The translations under genes and the position numbers were made by a program. Shown here piece after piece: positions 1-7,025 of a DNA stretch of 17,725 bases (its first letter is position 1; each line of letters starts with the position of its first letter). Source of the stretch: Bacteroidales bacterium (GTDB taxonomy: Bacteria > Bacteroidota > Bacteroidia > Bacteroidales > UBA4181); the NCBI GenBank assembly GCA_031259205.1, contig JAIRLS010000198.1, positions 1 through 17,725 of the forward strand, read 5' to 3'. Below the pieces are notes generated by a model. It saw nothing but the letters and a program-made list of their open reading frames with translations. It was not told the origin of the DNA and made no database searches.

Positions 1-261
1 AATAAAATATACCCCGACTTTATCGCAGCCACGGCATCCGCTGAAAATCCCGACGATTATAAAACAGTTTATGTTTTGGAAACCAAAGGTATTCATCTCA
101 AAAACGAAGATACCAAATATAAGCAGGACGTTTTCGCCTTATGCAACGGATTAGGCGCTAAACGCGCATGGAAAGAAATTTTCGATGAATTTCCGAATCA
201 TAATTTTGAATTTCAGGTAATCTTTGAAGATGAGTGGAAAAATAAGATAAACAGATGGTAG
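1..261 (+). CDS. Type III restriction endonuclease, Res subunit (3' end only)
   Basis: The reading frame is open from the first base and ends at TAG 259-261, so only the last 86 residues are present. They contain a PD-(D/E)XK nuclease core: Pro5-Asp6 in 'YPDF', then Glu27-Thr-Lys29 in 'VLETKG', followed by 'HLKNEDTKYK'. This spacing and the ETKG-HL wording resemble the C-terminal nuclease domain of type III Res subunits (DEAD/DEAH helicase plus nuclease), which cut DNA after translocation from unmodified sites. The helicase motifs and the partner Mod methyltransferase would lie left of the window, so the exact class is inferred. A PD-(D/E)XK domain on a related DEAD helicase or a defence nuclease is the alternative. 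Nothing looks truncated at the 3' end. Confidence 0.7.
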   Translation, partial: NKIYPDFIAATASAENPDDYKTVYVLETKGIHLKNEDTKYKQDVFALCNGLGAKRAWKEIFDEFPNHNFEFQVIFEDEWKNKINRW

Positions 262-383
262 TGCGCTATCGCGCCCCGGTAAGCAAACCCAATCCCATAC
301 ATTCCGAACAAAGCCTTTTTGACCGTTACAGCCTTGATACGGATACAATTGTCGCTGTGGATACAGAGGGGCGCTTTTTTTAA
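255..383 (+). CDS. Possible 42-aa small ORF overlapping the end of the Res gene
   Basis: ATG at 255 overlaps the Res stop codon by 7 nt and the frame runs 42 codons to TAA at 381-383. The product would be basic at the start (MVVRYRAPVSKPNP) and acidic in its second half (DRYSLDTDTIVAVDTEG). I do not recognise it. Translational coupling to the upstream gene is the only point in its favour. The same segment is bounded by a 7-bp inverted repeat followed by a T-run, so it may instead be an untranslated 3' region. Confidence 0.2.
   Translation: MVVRYRAPVSKPNPIHSEQSLFDRYSLDTDTIVAVDTEGRFF
271..381 (+). terminator. Long-range GCGCCCC/GGGGCGC inverted repeat followed by T-run
   Basis: GCGCCCC at 271-277 is perfectly complementary to GGGGCGC at 368-374, which is followed at once by seven T residues (375-381). 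The 90-nt spacing is far longer than in a simple intrinsic terminator. If functional, it would close a branched structure at the end of the upstream transcript. Only the repeat and the T-run are seen; the role is inferred. Confidence 0.25.
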
Positions 384-501
384 AATCACTTTCCCAAAGG
401 ATAACTTTCATAATATCAAAAAAATAAAAAGCAAACTGAAATTTAGTCGGTCGGTAGTGGAAAATTGTAATAAGAAAAAATTATTTTTGCAGAATTGATT
501 T

Positions 502-1086
502 ATGATTTCTCTCGAAAAAGATATTTTGAAGGATGCTTTAGTACATATTGATTTTATGCAGAGGTTGGATGAGAGCGGATTTGACAGGTTGTATGTCGAT
601 CACTATCCGTCCATGCTTGCATACGCTCGTAATTTTGTTACTCCCGAAGATGCGGAAGAGGTCGTACAGGATGTGATGGTATGGTTGTGGGAAAATCGCA
701 AGACGGTAAGAATCAACAGCAGTTTTAAAGGGTATCTTTTCAGGTCGGTACGCAACAGTTGCATGAACAGGCTCACACAAGGACTGGCGAAACAGCGACT
801 GCATCAGTCTATCTTCGGAAAAATACAGCCTTTCTACGAAGACGCCGACCTTTACACGGTGGATCAGCTTAGTCAAAAGATAGAGGATGCCCTGAATCGC
901 TTGCCGGAAAACTACCGTACCGTATTCGAGAAAAACCGGTTTGAGGACATGACTTATCCCCTGATTGCCGAAGAACTCGGCATTTCCGTTAAATCCGTCG
1001 AGTACCGGATGTCGCAGGCGCTGAAACAACTCCGCACAGAGCTGAAAGACTATCTGCCGCTTATAATAGCCTTTCTGGGACAATAA
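502..1086 (+). CDS. RNA polymerase ECF-type sigma factor (sigma-70 family)
   Basis: At 194 aa this is the usual length for an ECF sigma factor. Region 2 lies at about residues 26-95, with 'FDRLYVDHYPSMLAYARNF', an acidic 'PEDAEEVVQDV' stretch and 'FKGYLFRSVRNSCMNRL'. Region 4 lies at about 130-188, where 'LPENYRTVF' leads into a helix-turn-helix ('YPLIAEELGISVKSVEYRMSQAL'). This is the wording of the expanded Bacteroidetes sigma group that normally sits beside a FecR-type anti-sigma factor and a SusC/TonB receptor. No such partner follows here: the next gene is era on the opposite strand, 18 nt away, so its signal and targets are unknown. A TATTTTTG box at 482-489 resembles a -7 element but would leave a leader of only about 5 nt, so I do not assign it. 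Confidence 0.92.
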   Translation: MISLEKDILKDALVHIDFMQRLDESGFDRLYVDHYPSMLAYARNFVTPEDAEEVVQDVMVWLWENRKTVRINSSFKGYLFRSVRNSCMNRLTQGLAKQRLHQSIFGKIQPFYEDADLYTVDQLSQKIEDALNRLPENYRTVFEKNRFEDMTYPLIAEELGISVKSVEYRMSQALKQLRTELKDYLPLIIAFLGQ

Positions 1087-1104
1087 CAGCGCCTCTATGA
1101 AAAC

Positions 1105-1995
1105 TTACCGGCCGACAAGATAACCCCTGCTTTTCAAGTAAATTTCATTGTTGCGCCAGTCTTTGCGCACTTTAATGAAAGTTTCGAGGAACACTTTCTT
1201 GGCAAAAAAAATCTCCATTTCTTTCCGCGCTTCGGTGGCGGTTTTTTTCAGTGCAATCCCTTTTTTCCCAATGAGGATCGACTTTTGGGTTTCCCGCTCT
1301 ACAAAAATAATAGTTCGGATGCGGATAATACCGGCTTCTTCCTTGAATGATTCCACTGCAACTTCCGAGCAATAGGGGATTTCTTTCCGGTAGTTTTCAA
1401 AAATTCTTCCCCGCAGGATTTCCGAAGCGAAAAAACGGTCGGATTTGTCGGAAATTTCCTCTTTCGGAAAGTAGGCAGGACCTTCCGGCAGCCCACCGAT
1501 GATGGTATCGCTGACGGCGTGGATATTGAATTTTTCCTTTGCCGACACCGGTATGATTCGCGCGTTGGGAAGCAGTAATGCCCATGTTTCACACAATGCG
1601 TCCAGTTTTTTTTGCTCGGTAAGGTCTATTTTATTGATAAGCAGCAGTACAGGCACGTTCATTCCGGCGATTTTGTCGATATATTCGCGGTTTTTACCCG
1701 GTGTTTCTATTACGTCGGTAACATATACCATCACGTCGGCGTCGATGAGAGACGCCTGCACGAAATTCATCATTCCTTCCTGCATCCTGTACTTGGGCCG
1801 GATGATGCCGGGCGTGTCGGAAAAAACGATTTGAAAATCTTCGCCGTTGATGATACCCATGATGCGGTGTCGTGTAGTTTGCGCTTTGGCGGTAACTACC
1901 GACAGTTTCTCGCCCGTAAGCACGTTCATCAGCGTTGATTTCCCGACGTTGGGATTCCCGATGATATTGACGAAGCCGGAACGGTGCGCTGTCAC
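1105..1995 (-). CDS. era: GTPase Era, ribosome assembly factor
   Basis: Era is an essential GTPase that binds the 3' end of 16S rRNA through a C-terminal KH domain during 30S maturation. All signatures are present in 296 aa: G1 'GNPNVGKS' (13-20), the TTRH switch I stretch (40-43), G3 'DTPG' (60-63), G4 'NKID' (121-124), G5 'SAK' (151-153) and the KH loop 'GKKG' (243-246), followed by the helix that ends at 'KVRKDWR'. The start is the GTG-free ATG at 1995, whose context overlaps the stop of the upstream epimerase gene by 4 nt, implying translational coupling. Length and motif order match the family, with nothing missing. It is the last gene of the minus-strand operon and converges on the sigma-factor gene with no recognisable hairpin terminator between them. 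Confidence 0.98.
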   Translation of the reverse strand: MTAHRSGFVNIIGNPNVGKSTLMNVLTGEKLSVVTAKAQTTRHRIMGIINGEDFQIVFSDTPGIIRPKYRMQEGMMNFVQASLIDADVMVYVTDVIETPGKNREYIDKIAGMNVPVLLLINKIDLTEQKKLDALCETWALLLPNARIIPVSAKEKFNIHAVSDTIIGGLPEGPAYFPKEEISDKSDRFFASEILRGRIFENYRKEIPYCSEVAVESFKEEAGIIRIRTIIFVERETQKSILIGKKGIALKKTATEARKEMEIFFAKKVFLETFIKVRKDWRNNEIYLKSRGYLVGR

Positions 1996-3089
1996 CGGAT
2001 ACCGGTTTTATACACTGTGGTTTGCCGGTAGGTTTCGCCCGGATTCAGTGTGGTAGTGGGAAAATAGGGATGGTTGGGAGAATCCGGATAATGTTGGGCT
2101 TCGAAACAAGCGCCCATAAAGGCGGTGTAAGCTGTTCCGTCCGGGCTTTTTTTGCTTCCGTTGAGGTTGGCGGAAGTGTAAAACTGTATTCCCGGTTCGG
2201 TGGTACAGGTTTGCAACAGCCGTCCGCTTTCCGGGTCGTAAAGTTCTGCCGCCAATACGGGATCTCCCGCGCCGGAGTTCAGGCAAAAATTATGGTCAAA
2301 TCCTTTGGGAAGCGCCGTCAGGACGTCGCCAATGACAGTCCATTTGCGCAAATCGAAAATACTGCCTGCCACGGGGAGGATTTCTCCCGTAGGGATATTT
2401 TCATCATCTACCGGCGTGTATTTGTCGGCATAAACAATGACCTGATGTCCAAGTACGTTCTGTTTGCAGCCTGTAAGATTAAAATAGCTGTGGTTGGTAA
2501 GGTTTACGACGGTGGTTTTGTCGGTGACCGCCGTGTAATTGATTTTCAACTCGTTTTCATTGGTCAGCACGTATTCCACTTCTATTTTCATGTTTCCGGG
2601 ATAGCCTTCTTCCATATCTTCGGAAGTACAGTTCAATTTCAGCGTGGCTGAAACGTCGTCGGACGAACTGTCGGCGTTCCACACTTTCTGTCCGAATCTC
2701 CGGATACCTCCGTGGATGTGGTTTTTCCCGTCATTAGCTGCCAGACGGTATTCCACGCCGTTGAGTGTAAAGCAGGCGTTGCTTATCCGGTTGGCATACC
2801 GTCCGACGAGGCAGCCCAAACTCGGATGTCCGGCCAGATAGTCGTTCAGGCTGCCCAATCCCAGCACGATATTGGCCTGTTTGCCGTTTCGGTCGGGCGT
2901 GCGAAAGGCGGTAACGGTACCGCCGTAGTTGGTAATATCAACGGATACGCCGTTTGAATTGGCAAGCGTGTACAGCATTACCGCTTTTCCGTCCGCTTCC
3001 CCCCACGCCTGCTGTGTGACCGACGGTCGGGAGCGATTGCAGGAAAAAACGATCACGCATCCTGCTATAACATAATGTATATGTTTCAT
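1992..3089 (-). CDS. galM: Aldose 1-epimerase (galactose mutarotase), probable lipoprotein
   Basis: The enzyme interconverts alpha and beta anomers of aldoses such as galactose. Family residues are visible in the 365-aa product: His126 in 'NHIHGG', the catalytic-acid His200 in 'NHSYFNLTG', Asp265 in 'KGFDHNF' and the catalytic-base Glu330 in 'CFEAQHYPDSPNHP'. I chose the internal ATG at 3089 over the longer frame starting at 3155. From there the protein begins 'MKHIHYVIAGCVIVFSC', a short basic, hydrophobic lipoprotein signal with Cys17 as the lipidated residue; the Phe at -2 is slightly atypical. Extracytoplasmic mutarotases are common in Bacteroidetes carbohydrate use. The gene starts 5 nt after the universal stress gene ends and overlaps era by 4 nt. 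Confidence 0.95.
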   Translation of the reverse strand: MKHIHYVIAGCVIVFSCNRSRPSVTQQAWGEADGKAVMLYTLANSNGVSVDITNYGGTVTAFRTPDRNGKQANIVLGLGSLNDYLAGHPSLGCLVGRYANRISNACFTLNGVEYRLAANDGKNHIHGGIRRFGQKVWNADSSSDDVSATLKLNCTSEDMEEGYPGNMKIEVEYVLTNENELKINYTAVTDKTTVVNLTNHSYFNLTGCKQNVLGHQVIVYADKYTPVDDENIPTGEILPVAGSIFDLRKWTVIGDVLTALPKGFDHNFCLNSGAGDPVLAAELYDPESGRLLQTCTTEPGIQFYTSANLNGSKKSPDGTAYTAFMGACFEAQHYPDSPNHPYFPTTTLNPGETYRQTTVYKTGIR

Positions 3090-3094
3090 GAATG

Positions 3095-3934
3095 TTATAT
3101 TGACCCCATTGCCCGGAATCCTCCCACCAGTTTTGCAGGGCGCGGGTTGATACACATCACGGGAATTTTGGTGGAATTGTCAATAATTCCCTCTTCTTCT
3201 ATCCTTCCCAGCAAATAGTCGGATTTCGAAATGTCTTTGGGCGTGGTAATGACGATCAGGTCTGCCTTTAACTGTTTTGCATATTGCAGGGTTTCGATGG
3301 CAAAGGACTGTTTGCCTTCCGCTACTTCGACTTGATAGTATATTTTCTTGGAATTGAGGAATTTTTCGGTAAAAATAAGATTGCTACGAATCTTTTGTTC
3401 GATTTTTTTGTCTTTTTCTACTTTCTCTCTGAAAATATACACGTTGGCGTCGAACAGTGAAGCGACGAAATGCACCCATCCGATTTTCTCAAGGTTTTCT
3501 TTTTTGAAATCTATCGGAAAAACGATGCGTTTGATATCGTCTTTCTTTTCCTGTACCACGATGAACGGGACACTGGAAGTAACCACCACTTTCAGCGACC
3601 AGCTACCGGTCAATTTCTGCATTCCCTTGACGCCGTGAGTGCCCATCACAACAACAAAGGCGTCCAACTCTTTTACCGTATCGGCTATGGTCGAAAAAAT
3701 CGACCCTTTCCGCACAATACCTTCTATTTTCATCCCGTATTCTTCTGAAAAATGTTCGGCTTCGAGCGTCACTTTCGCAGTAGCGTCAAGAATGTCGGCA
3801 GGCTTTTTTACAATATGCAGCAATACAAGGCGAGCATTCGTTTTTTTCGCCAAATTTGCCGCCAATTCAACGGCGCACGGTACAACATCGGAAAAATCCG
3901 TTGGTATCAAAATAAGTTTAGATAAATTTTCCAT
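3095..3934 (-). CDS. Universal stress protein (tandem UspA domains)
   Basis: The 279-aa protein has two UspA-like domains. Domain 1 (about 5-128) opens with 'LILIPTDFSDVVPCAVELA' and holds the nucleotide-binding segment 'GTHGVKGMQKLTGS' (98-111), a close fit to the ATP-binding G-2X-G-9X-G(S/T) pattern. It ends in the typical 'SSVPFIVVQ' strand. Domain 2 (about 135-263) begins 'RIVFPIDFKKENLEK' and lacks the glycine-rich loop, so it is probably a non-binding structural domain. No signal peptide is seen, so it should be cytoplasmic. It heads the minus-strand operon with the epimerase and era; a TACCTTTG promoter-like box lies about 120 nt upstream. The specific stress it answers is not evident. 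Confidence 0.93.
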   Translation of the reverse strand: MENLSKLILIPTDFSDVVPCAVELAANLAKKTNARLVLLHIVKKPADILDATAKVTLEAEHFSEEYGMKIEGIVRKGSIFSTIADTVKELDAFVVVMGTHGVKGMQKLTGSWSLKVVVTSSVPFIVVQEKKDDIKRIVFPIDFKKENLEKIGWVHFVASLFDANVYIFREKVEKDKKIEQKIRSNLIFTEKFLNSKKIYYQVEVAEGKQSFAIETLQYAKQLKADLIVITTPKDISKSDYLLGRIEEEGIIDNSTKIPVMCINPRPAKLVGGFRAMGSI

Positions 3935-4203
3935 ACATCATTTTTTTATTATTTTTATTATTATGATTGAATTGATACAATAAATGAAATATCTTTGATT
4001 TTTTTTTCTAATTGACTTTTTTACGATTCAAATGAAAAGGTTTAATAATATTTGCAAAGGTAAAAATTTTTTTGACAGTTGTATCCCCTTTGCCGTATTT
4101 TGTCGAAAAAATTACCGGCGAATTCGGCAAGCGGATTATTACCGTCTAATAAACAACACTTTAATGAACACTCAAAACTCATCGCTCCTTCGTTCTTTTT
4201 TTT
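3935..4203. other. Divergent A/T-rich spacer between stress-protein and cyclase genes
   Basis: This 269-nt spacer has long A/T runs and no convincing gene. It holds the minus-strand TACCTTTG box at 4055-4062. On the plus strand, TTTG (4071-4074) is followed 21 nt later by TATTTTG (4096-4102), an imperfect -33/-7 pair that could serve the cyclase. The short frame that starts at 4032 has no family resemblance and overlaps the cyclase start in another frame, so it is not called. Confidence 0.4.
4055..4062 (-). promoter_or_regulatory. Candidate -7 box (TACCTTTG) for the universal stress operon
   Basis: On the minus strand the sequence reads TACCTTTG, an exact match to the Bacteroidetes -7 consensus TAnnTTTG. 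It lies about 120 nt upstream of the stress-protein ATG. No good TTTG -33 element is found at the expected distance, so the leader length and strength are uncertain. Confidence 0.45.
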
Positions 4204-4839
4204 ATGTCGAACCAAATAACATACAAAAAAATGAAAATTATTTTAAAAAACAAATTTGAACCGGAAAATTTTTCATCCTGCCCCGATGATATTCATTTCC
4301 GACAGTGGGATTGTGTGACGGTCATATTTGCCGACATAGACGATTTCTATGAATATGCGCAGAAAATGCAGCCGGAACGACTTTTGTACGAGTTGCATGA
4401 GTTTTTTTCCTGTTTTGACGAGGCGGTCGATCAATTTCACCTCGAAAAAATCAAGACTATCGGCGACGCCTACATGTGTGTGGGGGGAATTTCTTCTTCC
4501 GGCAATAACCATCCTGTAAATTCGGTGGCAGCGGCACTGGCGGTCAGGCATTATCTCGAACAGCGCCGGCAAGGTTCGGACTGCTGGTCTGTACGGTTCG
4601 GAATACATACCGGTACCGTCTATTCGGGCGTACTGGGGCGGAAACAGCAGACCTTTGACGTCTGGGGGCCGGCAGTCAACCTTGCTTCCCGCCTCGAATC
4701 ATCTTGTCCCAAAGGCGAAATTCAGATTTCCGACATCACTTATGAACAGATAAAAGACTATTTTGTCTGTGAATATCAAGGAATTATGCCGGAAAAATGG
4801 GGCAAGGGAAGTTTGTATCTCGTCAAAGGAGAAAAATAA
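4204..4839 (+). CDS. Stand-alone class III adenylate cyclase catalytic domain
   Basis: This 211-aa soluble protein is essentially one class III nucleotide cyclase domain. Metal-binding aspartates are Asp44 ('FADIDDF') and Asp88 ('KTIGDAYM'). Transition-state residues are Asn159 and Arg163 ('GPAVNLASRLES'). The base-selecting pair is Lys84 and Asp152 ('FDVWG'), the ATP-specific combination rather than the Glu/Cys pair of guanylate cyclases, so cAMP is the predicted product. The domain should act as a homodimer with two symmetric active sites. No membrane helix, HAMP, GAF, PAS or other sensor domain is present; only about 30 residues precede the core. ATG 4204 is kept, but ATG 4231, preceded by an A-rich stretch, is an equally good start. 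The gene stands alone between unrelated operons. Confidence 0.9.
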   Translation: MSNQITYKKMKIILKNKFEPENFSSCPDDIHFRQWDCVTVIFADIDDFYEYAQKMQPERLLYELHEFFSCFDEAVDQFHLEKIKTIGDAYMCVGGISSSGNNHPVNSVAAALAVRHYLEQRRQGSDCWSVRFGIHTGTVYSGVLGRKQQTFDVWGPAVNLASRLESSCPKGEIQISDITYEQIKDYFVCEYQGIMPEKWGKGSLYLVKGEK

Positions 4840-4880
4840 AATACTTATAACCTGCACTTTACATGATTCTCATCACTATA

Positions 4881-4912
4881 TTTGGAAAATAGTATTTTTA
4901 ATTTTAAATTTG
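4881..4912 (+). promoter_or_regulatory. Bacteroidetes promoter TTTG-N20-TAAATTTG
   Basis: TTTG at 4881-4884 and TAAATTTG at 4905-4912 are separated by 20 nt, an exact fit to the -33/-7 consensus of the Bacteroidetes primary sigma factor. Transcription should begin near 4919, giving a leader of about 30 nt before the 104-aa gene. It probably drives the three-gene operon to 7002. Confidence 0.75.
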
Positions 4913-4949
4913 TATTTATTTTTTTTTATCAGTTGTTAAAAAAGAAACA

Positions 4950-5264
4950 ATGGAACAAAAGAAACGTGTTGTTGTAAGTTACAAGAATTGTTCGGAAGAA
5001 GTGCTGAAAGCCATCAAAGAAGCGTATCCTATGGGATATGGCGATGCTGTGATCAAGGTGGACAAGCCGAACGGCGATTTTTTTCATGCCATTACCGTCG
5101 ATTATGGAGATGTCAGATATCTGGTAAAAGTGGATGTAAAAATAGACAACCTTACGGAAGAGGAATTTGAGAAACAGTTCGGCTCAAACGAAGAAGATGT
5201 CAGTTCTCCCGAAAGCAAAGATGACGAAAATATTGACAATATAGCCTCCCATGATGATGAATAA
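4950..5264 (+). CDS. Conserved-looking acidic 104-aa protein of unknown function
   Basis: I do not recognise the family. The first 75 residues look like a compact alpha/beta domain: 'KRVVVSYKNCSEEVLKAIKEAYPMGYGDAVIKVDKPNGDF', then two strands 'FHAITVDYGDVRYLVKVDVKI'. The last 30 residues are very acidic (EEDVSS, SKDDENID, SHDDE) and probably disordered. There is no signal peptide or membrane segment. It follows a strong promoter with an A-rich ribosome-binding region. Its stop shares one base with the next start (TAATG), so it is translationally coupled to the helix-hairpin-helix protein and may act with it. Confidence 0.8.
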   Translation: MEQKKRVVVSYKNCSEEVLKAIKEAYPMGYGDAVIKVDKPNGDFFHAITVDYGDVRYLVKVDVKIDNLTEEEFEKQFGSNEEDVSSPESKDDENIDNIASHDDE

Positions 5265-6184
5265 TGCCATGGAAAGATAATCTGAAACAGTTCTTTGTCT
5301 TTTCGAGTTCGGAAAGACGGGGGATCATTGCGCTATGCGGCCTTATTCTGCTTGTGTTGGCTGTAAAAGCAGTATTGCCGCGGCTCTTCGTTGGAGAAAG
5401 CAAGATGGTCGATTACGGGAAAGAAGCGGCTTTGTTCCGTCCTTCAACCGATAAAGAGCCTGCCGGCGGACATGAACAGGGCATATCCGAAATCGTCGAA
5501 ACAAGAAACTATTTCTTTTTCGACCCGAATCACGCCACCGACGGGGAATGGAAACAATTGGGGCTGAACGAACGACAAATCCGCAATATCCGTAACTACC
5601 AGTCGAAAGGCGGGATGTTCCGGAAAAAAGAGGATGTAAAAAAACTTTACACCATCCCCATCACCTTATATGAATCGCTTGTTCCCTACATCCGTTTCAG
5701 GAACAGCGACCGGCCGGCGACGACCGCCGTTCGTCCGGAAACCATAGCCGATACGGAAAAACGTCCTTCCAAAACGCCTGCTCCGTCACGCATTGAATTG
5801 AATACCGCCGACAGCGCTTTAATGACAGGACTTCCGGGTATCGGCCCCGTGTTGGCGGCGCGTATCCTTAAATATCGCAGAATGATAGGAGGATTTGTCC
5901 GTATCGAACAACTAAACGAAGTTTATGGGCTGGATTCCTCCGTCGTAGCGCGTATTCGCTTTCGGGTGGACATCGACAGCGGTCTGGTAAAGAAGATACC
6001 CGTTAATAAGGCGTCCTTCAAGGAACTGGCGAATCATCCCTATTTAAACAGGCAGCAAACAACAGGGATTCTCTATTATCGAAAAATCCAAACCACCGTC
6101 AAAACACTGGACGAATTGGTCAAAAACAATATCCTGCTGCCGGAAGACGCCCAAAGATTAACTCCTTACCTCTCATTTGAATGA
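5264..6184 (+). CDS. Membrane-anchored helix-hairpin-helix protein (ComEA-like repeats)
   Basis: This 306-aa protein has a short cytoplasmic start, one hydrophobic helix (about 20-40, 'GIIALCGLILLVLAVKAVL'), and a set of helix-hairpin-helix repeats. The best repeat is at about 177-222: 'IELNTADSALMTGLPGIGPVLAARILKYR', with the DNA-binding hairpin 'PGIGP' at 191-195. Weaker repeats lie at 84-130 ('FFFDPNHATDGEWKQLGLNERQ') and 245-303 ('PVNKASFKELANHPYL'). ComEA-type domains bind double-stranded DNA non-specifically in natural transformation, and Bacteroidetes carry many such proteins of unproven role. The second repeat copy has decayed hairpins. It is coupled by 1-nt and 4-nt overlaps to its neighbours. 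Confidence 0.88.
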   Translation: MPWKDNLKQFFVFSSSERRGIIALCGLILLVLAVKAVLPRLFVGESKMVDYGKEAALFRPSTDKEPAGGHEQGISEIVETRNYFFFDPNHATDGEWKQLGLNERQIRNIRNYQSKGGMFRKKEDVKKLYTIPITLYESLVPYIRFRNSDRPATTAVRPETIADTEKRPSKTPAPSRIELNTADSALMTGLPGIGPVLAARILKYRRMIGGFVRIEQLNEVYGLDSSVVARIRFRVDIDSGLVKKIPVNKASFKELANHPYLNRQQTTGILYYRKIQTTVKTLDELVKNNILLPEDAQRLTPYLSFE

Positions 6185-7002
6185 AAAAAAATATTTTTCC
6201 GATAATCATCGCCGCCTTGATGATAGCGGCCGTTTACTTCCGGTCGGTTTTTCTCAGGGACGAAACGCCGGTTGAAACGGCGGCGGCTTGCTGCGCCGAT
6301 TCGCTTCCCTCCCCGACCCTTCTCCCGCCGCAGCCCAAACCACTGCCGCACGGATTAGTCCGTATCCGGGACATAGACGCCTCCATCTTTATCGACCTGA
6401 AATATGCCACTACGGATAATTTTACCGGAAAAATCCTCTATTACGACACGGTAGCCTATCTTCAACGGGAAACAGCAGAAAAACTGCACGCTGCCGGCCA
6501 GCGGCTGAAATCTCTCCGTCCCGACCTGCGTTTGCTGGTGTATGACGCCACAAGACCGCTGAATGTTCAGAAAAAGATGTGGGAAGCAGTGCAAAATACG
6601 CCTTATCGGAGATATGTAGCCGATCCCAAACGTACAAGCCTGCACAACTACGGCGCGGCGGTAGATTTAACTCTGGCCGACCGCAACGGAAAACCGCTGG
6701 ACATGGGAACCGCCTTCGACCATTTCGGAGAAGCCGCAAACGTCGTCAGGGAAGACGATTTGCTGAAACGCGGCATATTAACGCCGCAACAGGTAAAAAA
6801 CAGGAGACTGCTGCGCGAAGTGATGCAAGCATCCGGCTTTCAAAGCATTAGCGGCGAATGGTGGCATTTTAACGCCTGCACGCTTGCCGAAGCCCAAGAA
6901 CGATACCCCCTCTTATCCCATAGCGATACGCTGCTCAACCTGTTTTTTCTACCCTCCCGTCCGACCGCGGCAACGCCCGACTCTCTACCGGACAAACCTT
7001 AA
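6181..7002 (+). CDS. VanX-like D-alanyl-D-alanine dipeptidase (M15D)
   Basis: This is a zinc dipeptidase that hydrolyses D-Ala-D-Ala. The M15D signature is complete in 273 aa: zinc ligands His155 and Asp162 in 'SLHNYGAAVDLTL', catalytic Glu226 and zinc ligand His229 in 'GEWWHFN', and the transition-state Arg125 in 'YDATRPLNVQ'. The spacing mirrors VanX. An N-terminal hydrophobic segment ('IFPIIIAALMIAAVYF', 5-20) and a Pro-rich linker (43-56) place it in the envelope or periplasm, which suggests peptidoglycan precursor or fragment turnover rather than vancomycin resistance; no VanHA genes are nearby. Its ATG overlaps the upstream stop by 4 nt (ATGA). It converges on the PHP gene with a 23-nt gap. 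Confidence 0.94.
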   Translation: MKKNIFPIIIAALMIAAVYFRSVFLRDETPVETAAACCADSLPSPTLLPPQPKPLPHGLVRIRDIDASIFIDLKYATTDNFTGKILYYDTVAYLQRETAEKLHAAGQRLKSLRPDLRLLVYDATRPLNVQKKMWEAVQNTPYRRYVADPKRTSLHNYGAAVDLTLADRNGKPLDMGTAFDHFGEAANVVREDDLLKRGILTPQQVKNRRLLREVMQASGFQSISGEWWHFNACTLAEAQERYPLLSHSDTLLNLFFLPSRPTAATPDSLPDKP

Positions 7003-7025
7003 GCTGCGAAAGGGCATTATTAATC

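Noticed and set aside
482..489. TATTTTTG as -7 box of the sigma-factor gene
   Set aside because: It would put the transcript start about 5 nt before ATG and has no -33 partner.
4072..4101. TTGACA-N18-TATTTT, an E. coli-like sigma-70 promoter
   Set aside because: The primary sigma factor of Bacteroidetes does not use this consensus; the match is probably chance in A/T-rich DNA, although a variant TTTG/TATTTTG reading remains possible.
4032..4259. 75-aa frame upstream of the cyclase
   Set aside because: A/T-rich, biased composition, overlaps the cyclase start in another frame and shows no recognisable features.
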